Shown: one piece after another, positions 12,067 through 23,377 of the stretch
Numbering within the stretch: position 1 is the first letter of the stretch
Layout: each line of letters opens with the position of its first letter
Source of the DNA: Steinernema hermaphroditum
Lineage: Eukaryota > Nematoda > Chromadorea > Rhabditida > Steinernematidae
Reading direction: 5' to 3'
Assembly: GCA_030435675.1 (NCBI GenBank)
Contig: CM059625.1
Coordinates: 12,958,001 to 13,022,000 of the forward strand
Length of the DNA: 64,000 bases
The notes under the pieces: model-generated
The model's database searches: none
Told to the model about the DNA's origin: nothing
The model's input: the letters and a program-made list of their open reading frames with translations, nothing else
Made by a program: the position numbers and the translations under genes

Positions 12067-12842
12067 GTATCATTCAGCTCGATCTGAAGATGGTTTCCTC
12101 TACTTCTTCGCTTCTGTTGCTGGCGCTTCTTCCCCTTGCCTCGGGCTTCTTCTTCCCGTCGTCCGGCTGTGGCTGCGGAGCTCCTCCACCCCCGGCCCCC
12201 TGTGCCCCGCCACCACCTCCTCCCTGCCCCCCTCCCCCACCGCCGTGCCTCCCACCTCTGCCCCCCATTCAGCTCCCCGCTCTCCCGGCCCCGTGCCCCC
12301 CTCCTCCTCCACCATGTGGCTGTAGCCCGGCCCTTCCTCCCTTCCCCGCCCTGCCCCCTCTACAGCTTCCTTCTCTTCCTCAGCTCCCCTCGCCCTGTGC
12401 TGCGCCTGCTCCTTGTGGATGTGGCCGTAAGAAGCGCTCCGCTCCCACCATCCGCGGAGAGATCGGAGTCAGCAGCGAGAGCCTTTGCAACAACCAGCAG
12501 ATCCGCAAGATCATCCTGAAGGTAACTTTACATCCTTCACTACTGAGGTCACCCCTCTCTTTCAGAACATGAGCTCCGGCGCCGCCGTCTCGAAGGCCGC
12601 CATCCACGCCGAAGTGAAGGCGAAGCTCGGTGGAAACTTCGTCGTTATCTGCTCGCAGGGACCGTTCTCTTTCATCGCCGACAGCCACAACTACTGTATT
12701 GACGGCAGCCACACCCAGACCTGCTACGTCTTCCAGGCTTAAGCGTTCCGTGTAGCTTAAGTACTTGTTGTCTGTACAGATCGTTTTTTCGTTGTCAAAG
12801 GTGCTCATATGTGCATAAATATTGCAGTCTCACAATCACGAT
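12067..12842. repeat. Right arm of inverted repeat carrying a ground-like gene
   Basis: A 776-bp reverse-complement copy of 8214-8980. The arm is 9 bp longer because of an in-frame three-codon difference inside 12324-12413, which is also where all visible substitutions are clustered. Intron, exon 2 and 3' flank match the left arm base for base as far as I can read. Confidence 0.9.
12090..12742 (+). CDS. Cys/Pro-rich ground-like domain protein (right palindrome copy)
   Basis: Two exons, 12090-12521 and 12566-12742, 202 residues. Signal peptide, Cys/poly-Pro region, RKKRS cleavage-like site and ground-like domain are as in the left copy; the domain is identical in residues. The Pro-rich stretch just before RKKRS carries LPSLPQLPSP and APAPC, closer to the middle paralog than to the left copy. 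Promoter sequence before 12067 is not shared with the left copy, so the two nearly identical proteins may be expressed differently. Confidence 0.85.
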
Positions 12843-13315
12843 TTGTTAAAAGTACCACTGAAATCATCTCCGTCTTCACCATACTCAAGTACTTAACTCG
12901 CTGATTCACAGAGGTTATTATTGGCCATTATTCACCTATTGAAAAATCGAAAAAAAGGCGATGTAAAATGATGGAGATCCGAAGAGTTTGACAACCATTA
13001 TCGAAAATCGGAACGAGTTCGACCGTTTGCATCCTCGAACCATCTTGTTCGTGATGTGCAACTTAAAACCTGAAATTTATGGGTTATCCGCCGGCAATTT
13101 TCACTCTCATTGTTCGTGTTTTCTTTGAACCCACGGATGTGCGGAGATCATCGAGCAAGACTCATGAATTTGGAAACATTCATTTTTATGAACAGAATTA
13201 ATTTACATTGAAGACCGAACGTTGTTGCGTAAGGCAGAGGGACTTATGAATGGAGGGAAACCCGTTTGAGTGGAGTGAATTAGTTGAGCGCATGCGAGAT
13301 ATGTCTGAGATTGAG
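12843..13315. other. Intergenic region, nothing recognised
   Basis: The sequence lies between the convergent 3' ends of the right ground-like gene (+) and the large Clc-like gene (-). It is AT-rich with no coding signal or repeat that I can support. Confidence 0.5.
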
Positions 13316-16300
13316 CTAAACCGTTGTTTCGCCGCCGTCTTTCTTTCCGTACGTCTGCTGTGAGTCTTTCATGAAGAGGTTCAAGCGGACTTCAGCGTCG
13401 CGGATGTAAGATTTCTTTGTGAGGGTGTCGTCCATTACTTCATTTTCAAGCTGAGCTGACGAGCCGACGGAGCGATCTACTTCGTCCAGTCGAGAGCTGA
13501 GTAACCTAGAAGAGCAGAGAAGTCAGTGGGTGAAATCTGCAAACGCTCGCCATTGCAGTTCATCATAATAGGCTTTACAATGTCATAGGAGGTTACTCTA
13601 GTCAGCTGTACAGTCTACCGTCCAATCGAGACAACAATGATGGAGATCTGCTTTTATATGATCTCTGATCGGCAGTGCCCTCCTATACTAAACTGTCTGC
13701 AGACAGCCAACCTAGACGTGAGCCTGAAGAGCTTTATGCCGTCTGACTTTGCACATTTTCTAAACAGCTCATAGGGTGACTATTTCGTCAGTACTTGTAT
13801 CCTAGCTACCTACAATAGAACAACAGCACACTTATCCTCTACTGATACTCCTTTTGTCATACGTTCAAATAACAGCGACATTTGCATTTGTTCAGCGTGC
13901 AGTGAAAGTTAATTCCCATCAAACTAACCTTCTAACTGGGCCCTCAATGAGGGTGCTTTTCGGCGAACTCACTGTGCTGACCACAGATCCGACATCCGTT
14001 GAATCGGGACGGTCAAATGCATTCACTTGTTCAGCCAGGGAAGGGCGAAATGCGATATTGGTTAGAGACCTGGAACTTGTATGTGTAATTTTTTAAATAT
14101 CACATTTCATTACCTCTGATTGAGTTTAGCTCCGAAAGTGGTTTCTCCGCTGAACGTGTTCAAACTGATCGACTTAGGTGGCGATGAGGTAAGCGTGCTC
14201 TCGGGGGTGAACTTAGGTTTCGGAGGCACCGGTGGTGGAGGAGCTATTTCTTCCGGCTGAAGATCACCGTTAGTCCAGCCCTCATTCCGTCCACCTACTA
14301 TGTCCTTGAACGACACAGCTGTGCCTTGGGAAGTTCTGGGGCCCTGGAGATTTCGATCGACGTCGTATCTACGCCGGACGTTCTCCTCGGTGATGAACGT
14401 TTCTTTGATCGTCTTCACGCGATCTCGAAGCACTGGATCGGCAGTGGAGGGGCGAACCTTCTGGCTTGCATTCGAGCTGTTCTGACTGGTGTTTAAACAG
14501 TCCGCACTGCCTGCGGATTCCTTCGGATAACTCGTGGGCAAAAGGCTCGGTTTCTTTTGCTCTGTTCGACTGAGGGTCGATCCAGAGTGGCCTCCCTTGA
14601 GACTGTTCGGCTGCATATAGCTTTGGTAAACGTCGTCGATGGTCGTAGTCTTCTGCTTGCCTTCGAACACTTTGTCGTAGACGTTCATCCGAGTTTCGAC
14701 GCTACCCGGTTTGCACGTCTGGCTGAAATATGCAATAGTGACAAAATGTCTGGCCAGTTCATTCCAAATTAACTATAAATGCTCAGATTTTCGTGAAATT
14801 TCCTCTTTATAAAGTTTTGACTATCAAGGCTAGCAGAGAATATAAAAATCTATAATGTTCTTCTAAAATAACGATAATAATGAAGTAATCCGATGAAGTA
14901 ATCATGAGTACTATCCCATTTGTTTATCACGCATCATGGTTTTGTCTATTTTCGATATTTTACATTCCGTTGTTTTGAATTCAGCGGAATTCATATATTT
15001 CTAACACAACCCAGTCTCTTTGGAAGGTTGTATTTGCATGGCATGACAACCGCTTTCTCCCCTTACCGAGAAATGCCAATGAAAGAGTCGAGATTCATGC
15101 TTGAGTTTGTTGTGTAGGCTGGGGTGGACTGAGTCGCGACGGATCCGTCGTATGGAAGGTACTCGTATGTCGCATCGTTTCCGCCATCTCCGAGAACTGG
15201 AGGCGAATACGTAGCTCCAATGGCCGACGGTTTAAGAGCAGATTTTAAAGGCTAAACAAAGGAATGGCCAACGGGCTTGATCTAAAAACTCACTTTCGCC
15301 TGCGGGACCTGACTCTGCAGCGGAGACGTCCGATTCTCCAGCGTGTTCGTACTTTTTGTCTCGTTACTTCCCGTCGACAGGGCGTTCGAGGACGACCTGC
15401 GAAGGCCGTTGTCGCGGCGAAGCAATGCGCTGTCGGAAGCCCTTAGCGCTTTTTTCTTCTTCATATTCGGCATTGAAGCGGTTCTTTTGAAGTTGCTCGA
15501 AGTCTATAAACGAAGTTTCCCACAGCGTTCAAGGACCTTTTCTACGTACGCTCTCTTTCACTTTGTTCATGTTCGACTGTTCCCACTTTCTGAGCTCCTT
15601 TGAATCGATTCGATAGACAGCGGAAAAGGCCCGCTTAAAGGGCCGTGTCGAACCCTCCTCCAACAGAGTCGAGTTGTCGTTGTCCACCACCTCAATTTTG
15701 ACCAATTTGGTTGATCGTTTTTGATAGGAAACGGATGTGGCCAGACATCCGATGGCCGACGCGAGCGAATGGAGAATGAGCCCAACGACTGCCATGTAGA
15801 AGGCCCAACCGAAATATTGCTGGAAATCCAGTATTTATCGGGAGGGAAAACTACGCTAAAACTACCTCATAAATGCCGTCGTCTTCCTTGATTACGTTGT
15901 TGTCTTGATAGTTGGCAAACATGAAGAAGATGATTTGGCCCGTCACTGCGAGTAACGTTGCTATCACACACAGTACGGTGGATGCGCAAACAAGGGCGCG
16001 GTGGCAAAAGGCGCACACGCAGATGAGAAGTGCAGCTGCAGAAGCAAGCACGGAGAGTCCGTTGCCAACGAGGGATGCGATTTTCCATCCTAAGCAAAAA
16101 GAATAAGGTTACTGTGAAGCCTAGCATGCAAAACGAAAATTAACCGTAGAGAGCAGCTGACTGCATCTCAATTTAATCAACTAAATTCTTTCCTAGCAGT
16201 GAAACCACGGTCATCGATTTGACAATCCCTTCTCTCAGATTGGCTTACCGAGAAATAGATGTTGATTTGCATCATCCTGCAACCTGTTCTCTTCATAGTT

Positions 16301-16688
16301 GCGTTCGTAGAGATCTTCAGGATCGATATAATAGTCGAATTTGTATACACACATTAGCGGAGGAAGCCAAAACTGGTCGAACGGATTCTGTTGGCGGTCA
16401 AGTCGGTACAGACTTTCGTAGTACTCGCGCGTTCGACCGTAATCATGCGAATAGTCTCTCTTGCAGTCGAGCCACAGACCATGATGGTGTTCAGTTCTAC
16501 CCTCCTGTACCAACCGATAGAGTTCAAAGACGGATTAGACGCAAACTGACCTCGAGGTAAACGTACTGCCAACTTGGACTGAGAAGAGCGATTAGCGATA
16601 GAGTGAAGGCGAGCAGTTCGATGACGAAGTAGCAAGATAACGACGCCTTCCTCGTACATCTTGAGGAGCCACTGCTGTCGGAGCCCAT
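13316..16688 (-). CDS. Large Clc-like (claudin-type) tetraspan protein with PDZ-binding tail
   Basis: Nine exons: 16688-16551, 16504-16249, 16089-15866, 15819-15550, 15503-15294, 15251-15067, 14722-14114, 14069-13929, 13505-13316; 740 residues with consistent phases. The first four exons encode the Clc-like fold: TM1 at about 20-36 ending in SPSWQ, the claudin-type first extracellular loop with GLWLDCKRDY and the MCVYKFDYY block, then TM2, TM3 and TM4 (TM4 at about 212-234). The remaining roughly 505 residues form a Ser/Thr/Pro-rich cytoplasmic tail with a PPPPVPPKP run (an SH3-type ligand) and a C-terminal ETTV, a class I PDZ-binding motif. Clc-like proteins are usually about 250-300 residues, so the tail is the unusual part. 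The role is inferred: cell junction or channel-regulating membrane scaffold. The exon 4/5 junction uses the GTACGT donor that keeps the tail in frame. Confidence 0.8.
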
Positions 16689-18109
16689 GCTCACTCACAT
16701 GTTTTCTCGCCGACGAAAACGACGGAGGGCAGTGGAGGAGGCCGGCGATCGAGGTGGGTATCGGCAGTGGTACCTGAGGCAAAAAAAGTGTTCGTTGTTT
16801 GTGGATGGAGGCAAGTAGCGGATGAGCACGCGTCAAATAACAGAGAAGAGTCGCGCAGAGTGGAATCGGACAGTGTCACACTCACGATGCACGTGCATGC
16901 GCAGCTAGAGGCGCCATCGGCTGCTCCTATTTTGATTGATCGATGCTGAGTGGCTGTAACTAAACCAGGCGGCAACAGTACGACCGTAAAAAGCGGAGCG
17001 GCCTGGGGATCTTGATCGAAGTACTCAAAGAGCAAAGAAGGAGCGACGACCGGCCGTCGATGACGGCTGTCTGTCAGCCGCCCATCTGCAAATTTCGGAA
17101 AATTTGATTTTTCAGGGTCACTCACAGTGGCGCGCACCCGAGGCTCGGCGGCCGCCCGGTGAATGAATGGAGGGCGCCGGCGCCGCCGAACGGGTTTGCG
17201 TGCTGCCTCTTTGTGGAATTTGCATAATACCGAACGAACCCTGGCCGGCCAAGTACCACTACCAGGTAGGAGGCCGCTGACCATGTTTGCGTCATCTACG
17301 CCCGCGGCGACGACGGCAAAGACTGTCGGCGGAGACGCTGCAGAAGAGTAGTCGCCGTGGGCGATTGTGTTGTTATTGCCGGCTGACCGGCGGCGGTCAA
17401 GGTGCGACAACGGTGCCTCGGATATGGGTCAAATAGGTAACATTTAATTGAAGAGGGTCTGGCAGAAGTCAGGCGAGAGCCACTTAGCACCGGGCGGCTT
17501 TCTTCAGTCAATTCAGTCAACAAGTGGAGATTCAGTTGCGCAAGCCGTCCAAATCGGGAGGGATCAAGGGAGCGTCCTGTAATCGGCTGTTGCCATAGTG
17601 ACCGCTCGCTTCTCCCATCTAATTACGATCGTTGAACGACATGTACAGCCAGGGTGCGTCATCCCCTCGAGTCATTTGTGTCCGGTTGCTGACCGGACGA
17701 AATTTATTGGCTCGGCTTCAAATCGACGCAGAGATTCCCATGCGCGTCTTCTCGCATTTAACGATATAATCGGCTGAAAAAATGGAACGCCGTGGAGGTC
17801 ATCGCTTGAGAGCGCTACCGGCTCAATGTCACAAATTTAAACCTTCGCGCAATTACAGTGGCAGATGTCTTCCTGCATTCCTCTCTTCTTTCTTTGTCGG
17901 CATGTGGTGATTCAGTAGCCGAAGACCTCAAAAGGAGATCCGGGTCGCGTGTTTACCCATGTAGACGAGGCGATTAAACATGAGTCACCCAGTAACCGGA
18001 ATGCCCCACAAGTTGTTCCAATTTCTGCGCGATACACATCGATGAGTCAGTCGCCGAACTATTATTTGTATGTTTTTATTTTAATTGTTTATGTATAGTA
18101 CAGTACAGG
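16689..18109. other. Intergenic region between the two Clc-like genes
   Basis: It contains the 5' flank of the large Clc-like gene, including a TTTTTTTGCCTCAG-type acceptor near 16774-16787 that probably marks a 5' UTR or trans-splice site, and the 3' flank of the second gene. A 239-codon minus-strand frame (16691-17410) runs through the GC-rich part but shows no family signature and is not called. Confidence 0.4.
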
Positions 18110-19313
18110 TTATACACACGTTTCGCTCTTTCTCCTCACGCGCGGCGGCAGCACGTCGGCCGGGAAGCTCTGGCCCGTGCTGATCTCGGGCATACTGTCG
18201 GCAACGCCCCGATCGAACAGATCCTGCTTACTGTAGTGAGGAGGTCGAAGATGCGACGCCTGAGATTGGTGATGAGAGGGATGAGACGGGTAGATAAGCG
18301 GAGTGTCAAACTCCATCGACCTGAGATCAAAGAGACATGCTTATCTGTCGGCTCATCGAGGAACCCCTACCGTCCGATGTTGGTCATGTTCGTGCGCGAG
18401 CTACGATTCGCGCTGAACTTGTCCGAGGCGGAGGACTTGGAGGCCAAGGCGAAGTAGGTAAAGAGCAAGGAGACGAGGAAGGCGAGGAAATGAAAGACGC
18501 AGGCGGCCATTTGAAGGAAGAAAGCGATTCCGACACGTTGCTATAAGAGAATTCACAGATTCGGCGATGGGTAAGAACTATTCTACCTCATAGGTTCCGA
18601 CGATTCCTTTGATGAAGCGATTGTCAGCGCGGTGAGAGTAGAAGAAGAAAAGGCCTTCGGCAACGACGGACAAAAAGGCTAAAGAGATTGTGATCTAGTG
18701 ACTTAGAGGAGTCAGAAGCTTACTAGTCAACAAGGTGATGGCAGTGAAAAGGAAGGCTAACGAGGAGTAGCAGCATGAGCACATTCCAAGGCACACGGAC
18801 ATGAAGGTGGTGAGAAGGGCCAGAGAGAGCAGGATCAGTGTGGCAGTGTGCCATCCTAAAATTCTTTTTTGAATTTACACTTTCGCTGTTGCGTACCGTA
18901 AAATTTGTGCCGATTAACCTCGCCTACAGGACTGTTATCGTCCTCGATATCAAACGTTCCCGAGTACTTGTCGTAGTCGAACTTGTACACGCAGTGAAGG
19001 GGCTCGGTAATAGTGGCATAACTGGAACACAGAGATCTAAACAGATCTACGAATGGCCACATACCGTCTGAGAAGAACGTTTCCAGTTCGGCTATGACGA
19101 GTACAATCCAACCACAAACCGTGTTCATGGATAGAATTGTATTCTTGCAGATTCACCACCTACAGACTCAAATTTAATGAATTTTTTGGCACTTTTCTAG
19201 CTCACCTGCCAGCTAGGGGTAGCAATAGCAGCGATAGAAAGGCCCATGCCCACCAGGGACAGAATAATTGCGGTCAGCACGGCGGCCTTCCGGCCGAAAT
19301 CATTTCCCGACAT
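18110..19313 (-). CDS. Clc-like (claudin-type) tetraspan membrane protein
   Basis: Seven exons: 19313-19206, 19159-19065, 19021-18897, 18855-18724, 18678-18587, 18540-18371, 18320-18110; 310 residues. TM1 ends in TPSWQ. The loop carries EHGLWLDCTRH and LHCVYKFDYDKY, the claudin-like W-GLW-C pattern of the nematode Clc-like family. TM2 and TM3 are Cys-rich, and TM4 sits around QMAACVFHFLAFLVSLLF. The cytoplasmic tail is short (about 90 residues, His/Pro/Ser-rich), and the length is normal for the family. It lies 1.4 kb upstream of the larger paralog on the same strand, so the pair is a tandem duplication whose tails diverged. An upstream AUG in the same frame is possible, but an acceptor (TTTCAG) just before 19350 favours the Met at 19313. 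Confidence 0.8.
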
Positions 19314-22300
19314 TTGAGTGCGTCGAACTGGTCGCTGGGAGCGATACTCTGAAATGATGGCATGTAACTCGTAAGAAGTGGCATAATCAAGCACAACAAA
19401 TTCAACGCTGAGTCATCGGCTAACATATCCCCGACTCCTTTGCCCGTCGCACACCAATTCCAGAGGAAGAGTCAGGGAACCCGTTCTGCACTGAAACGCA
19501 TCGTTGTCCAGGAGACCAAACAACAGCAAAACACCGACAATCTACAGAAAACGCGTGCTTCGTGCATGCCGTCCGGGCCAAGAGGCCACCATCCCAGTCA
19601 ACCTACCAAAGCGAGACGGGTAAGGGTCCGCTGTAAGAAGAAGCGGCGCATGCTGTTGCTGCCTGTGCAGCATATTAGAGCCACCAATCAACGGAGTCGA
19701 CGCTAACGACGACCTTCACGCACAGGTTTGTCGCCAGTCGGTCGGGATCGATGGTCGAAGGTGGGAAGTGCGGGAGGTGCGCGGACAGGACGTAAATAAG
19801 CCCTCAGAGGCTTACTCGGGCGAGAGACAGACGCATGCGGCAAACGCAAAATAATATATGGTAATTAGCGGGAACGTAACGGGGCAACACCGGCTGAGGT
19901 TTGCGTTAAGCCGATCAATGAGCTTTGAGAGAGAGGTGCACATAATTGTATCGCCGCTAGAACCACCTGAACGGAAGCGGCTGGCCAGGGCGGCATTTGA
20001 CGCGTGAAGACCTACGAAAGCGGCTAGTGTCCTGCAACCGAGGGAGCATCGGCGATTCGAAAATGGAACGCGGAGATTCGCTGAGACAATAGCAATGCAA
20101 CGCACGCATAATTGCATTCAGCGACCGAGGTGGACATTTCGAATGCCCGCGAGGGAAGTGGAGGACAGGTGCAGAATGGGGGGAGGCACTCGGTGACCGT
20201 ATAGGAAGCACTTACTCGCGCCGGTGCACGTATGTTTCTCGGCAGCTCGGAAAATAGTCGTCATTCAACCGATCATCGACCCGAACCGTGGCAAATGATC
20301 GGGCGTGCGTGTGCAAGAGGTGCGCGACGAAGATGGCATCACGTAAACCCCCGCCTATGTTCGCGCACCACGGGTGGTAAACCCCCGAGATGCTGATATA
20401 GTGCTCTTCTCAGAAGTCTCCGACTCGAGAGAACCTGATAGACACCAGATGGATGAATTCATCTCCTTCGCACCTCCGAACAAGCTGCGACCTAAACCGA
20501 TCAAGGCGATCATACGGTATGTCGGTTGAATCATACACATAAACACTTCGCCAGTCGTAAATCAACTCCCCAAACAGGCCGAACAGACGATCTTCTCATG
20601 CAAATTTTAGGGCTGAGCTGGCTCTACGCTGAAGAGGATCGCGCATCTCTTGTCGCCTCTTTGAGACTCTTTAGTCCCTCGGACCCTCAGAGAAGGAAAA
20701 GTGCGACGACACCTTGAAGAAACTAACACAATGACCGATATTGTCGCGTTCGAACGAGGTGATTAATCCCATTTCGATCACTTCGCGCAGGCGCGCGAAT
20801 ATGCAAATACCTAGCCTAAATATCTCAAATACGTCTAATCGCCGACGGAGATGTCAGAGAAGACGCGAGAATACAATTCTTGCGAAGTGTGAACAGCGGT
20901 CTTGACGCGGATTAACACAATTCGACTGACAGTACATCCCTCCACTGTAGGACGGTAGCATCTCGAGCTACGCGCGCCAAGGCAAACCAGACGCAATTGG
21001 GAGACACCTACAGCACGAGATCGCTGCTGGCCACACTGCGTTACGCATGCCAATCACTGTAAACATCTCTGCACTCAGGCCACTCAAGGTTACCTCACAT
21101 GCCCAGCGTACACAACTACCGCGTTGCCGTAAGTGCTGTGGGATCGGCTCATCATCCATCGCCGCGCCACCGATAGCCGCCGACTGGATCGGCGACGCCG
21201 ACGGTCACCGCCGGTCAAACCGGACAAGTACTAATACATGCGTGCCACTTGCATTCAGCCATACATCAGCCATCGACGGCCATTTCATGTCGCCCAGGGT
21301 CATCTGAGGCGACGACAGTACTTCAGCGCCGCGTCTTGCCTTCAAAGGCGCCAGACCGCCGACGAAGCTTTTCTTCGAGGCCGACTAATTACCACCCATT
21401 TTGACAAGTATGGCAGAATAGTCCTCCTGCTAAAGAATTGTGGAAAGAGTCAAACGGCGATGACCTGAGAAACGGTTGCCATTTACGGATTGAGGCAGTA
21501 CGTTTGCGATGGCTGATTGCCACCAAATGAATACGTCAGAAGTGAACGCATTCGAATCCGTTGCTCTAATTTGTTTGAGATCTAATCAAACGAACGCACT
21601 AACCGTGGCGACGTTCACATCGCTCGCTGGTTTTCGAGGTTCCATTGATCAGTTGAAGACCGAGGTCCCAAATTTCTCGCTGTTCTTGATCGGTTCCCGT
21701 ACTAAGTTGTGCAGTATCCTAGAAGGCTAGAACGTAAGAAACTGCAGAAGGAAGTACGTGTTCTGTGGCACAGAAACCTGAACTTTTCTGTAGAACTGTA
21801 AATGACGTTTTGAAAATGATTACAAACCCTTCCAAAACTACATATATCTTTAACAAACCGCCACCCCTGTATATGCCACTTTACTTTTCACTCGTAAAAT
21901 ATATCTCACTGTCCTTAATGAGCGCAAATACGTTCTGATACTGTAGTGTAAATGACCGCAACGACTGAAACAAATGACTCCTTCAAAGTACTCTGTTACA
22001 GTCATCAATTAGCGAATGATACTTAAGTGAACTGGATACAAAAGTGGCAAGGACGAATTGCCGTCGTTCCGAAGAGGTCTTCCCACTGCGACCTCGCCTT
22101 CCAAACTACGCACACTTCCACTTCAAAGAGCGAGTGCAAGGGAAAGGTTACGCTGCATAGAATTGAAATCGATTTATCAGTTAACAACTTAATTCACTGA
22201 TCGCAGATACAATCAGTAAGATGCGTTCTCCTAAACTTTGTAGCATTGTATCTTGGTTGTTGACCCTTGAACCCTTTGAAAACAGCATTGCAACTTTAGT

Positions 22301-22613
22301 GTCAACAGCCGGTTGGCGACGTAAACGCCCGCCCTACCTGTTCAAAGTATTCAAAAAATGGCGTATCAGAGTTATTAGCGTATTATCTATCTCCAAAACT
22401 CCACTTCGCACATCGATCGTTTCATCTATCAGACGGCTGACTAGAGATGGCGCGAGCGAAGAACAACAATTTCTGTGCTCTCCTATCGAGCGGAGACGTT
22501 GCCTTTCCGCTTCATAGTGCGTACCGTCATCTTCGTTCCATCTCCAACGTGCCGCTTTGACGATTTGCTTCTTTTTTGATCTATTATTGATTTCCAGAAC
22601 AAGAAAGCTCGCC
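19314..22613. other. Long intergenic region, no supported gene
   Basis: 3.3 kb between divergently transcribed genes. Short frames exist on both strands, but none has a recognisable motif, consistent splice structure or signal peptide. It probably includes the promoter and non-coding 5' exons of the Clc-like gene. Confidence 0.4.
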
Positions 22614-23377
22614 ATGAATATTGTCTACTTGATTAAGAACTGGGAAACGATTGGAAACTACATTCTCTATCGACTCAGGAAGCAGCACTATCTTCTCGCG
22701 GCCATCAAAGGTCTTCGCAATGGTGCTGTGTGAGTGCATTTGCATTACCGAGTGTGTGGTCTTACGTCGCCCGGTTTCAGGTATGGTACACGTATTCGAG
22801 CTCCTCATGCTTTGGTCATGGTCTTTCTGTTCGGAGAGGGCACGTGAGTAGCGCTAAGACAGAACAAACCAAAAAATGCACATTAAGAATTCTGGAGAAA
22901 CTGAAAACCGTCATCAAGTTGACCCGAATGCACGCTACGAACCTTGCCAAATTCGTTTTCTCTTACAAGCTCATTCACGGCCTTCTTGCAAAGCTTCAAA
23001 ATGGGAGGAAGGAGTGGCACTCCTTCCTGGCCGCCTTCATCGTCGGCTACTTCGTCTTCGGCGAGAACAACGGAGTCAACATGCAGATCAACCTCTATCT
23101 CCTGTCACGCGTTGTTGTCGGGCTGGCCCGGCTTGGAGTCGAGAAGCAGATTATTCCTCAACCAAGTAGGTACTTGTAGCTCTTCATTCGATAGGTTTGC
23201 ATTTCAGAACGTGCTGTCTTCCCGTGGTTCGCCGCTGCCGTGTGGGGAATCGTTCTGTGGCTTTTCGAGTACCACCAGGGAGTCCTACAAAACTCCTTGC
23301 AGTCGTCCATGTCATATCTTTATCACGACAGCAATATTTGGAACGACATCAGAACATTCATTCTGCAGAATAAATAG
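22614..23377 (+). CDS. pxmp-4: Peroxisomal membrane protein 4 (PXMP4/PMP24), Tim17 family
   Basis: Four exons: 22614-22729, 22781-22843, 22888-23165, 23208-23377; 208 residues, close to the 212 of the human protein. The conserved blocks are easy to recognise: GLRNGAVYGTRIRAPHALVM, TNLAKFVFSYK, VFGENNGVNMQINLYLLSRV, a WFAAAVWGIVLWLFEYHQG block and SSMSYLYHDSN. The family consists of integral peroxisomal membrane proteins of the Tim17/Tim22/Tim23/PMP24 group; the precise function is not settled. The start codon is preceded by no longer in-frame extension, and the N-terminus aligns with the family. Confidence 0.93.

Noticed and set aside
16691..17410. 239-codon minus-strand frame upstream of the large Clc-like gene
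   Set aside because: GC-rich flank with no family signature, and it ends just before the clearly supported start codon of the Clc-like gene.
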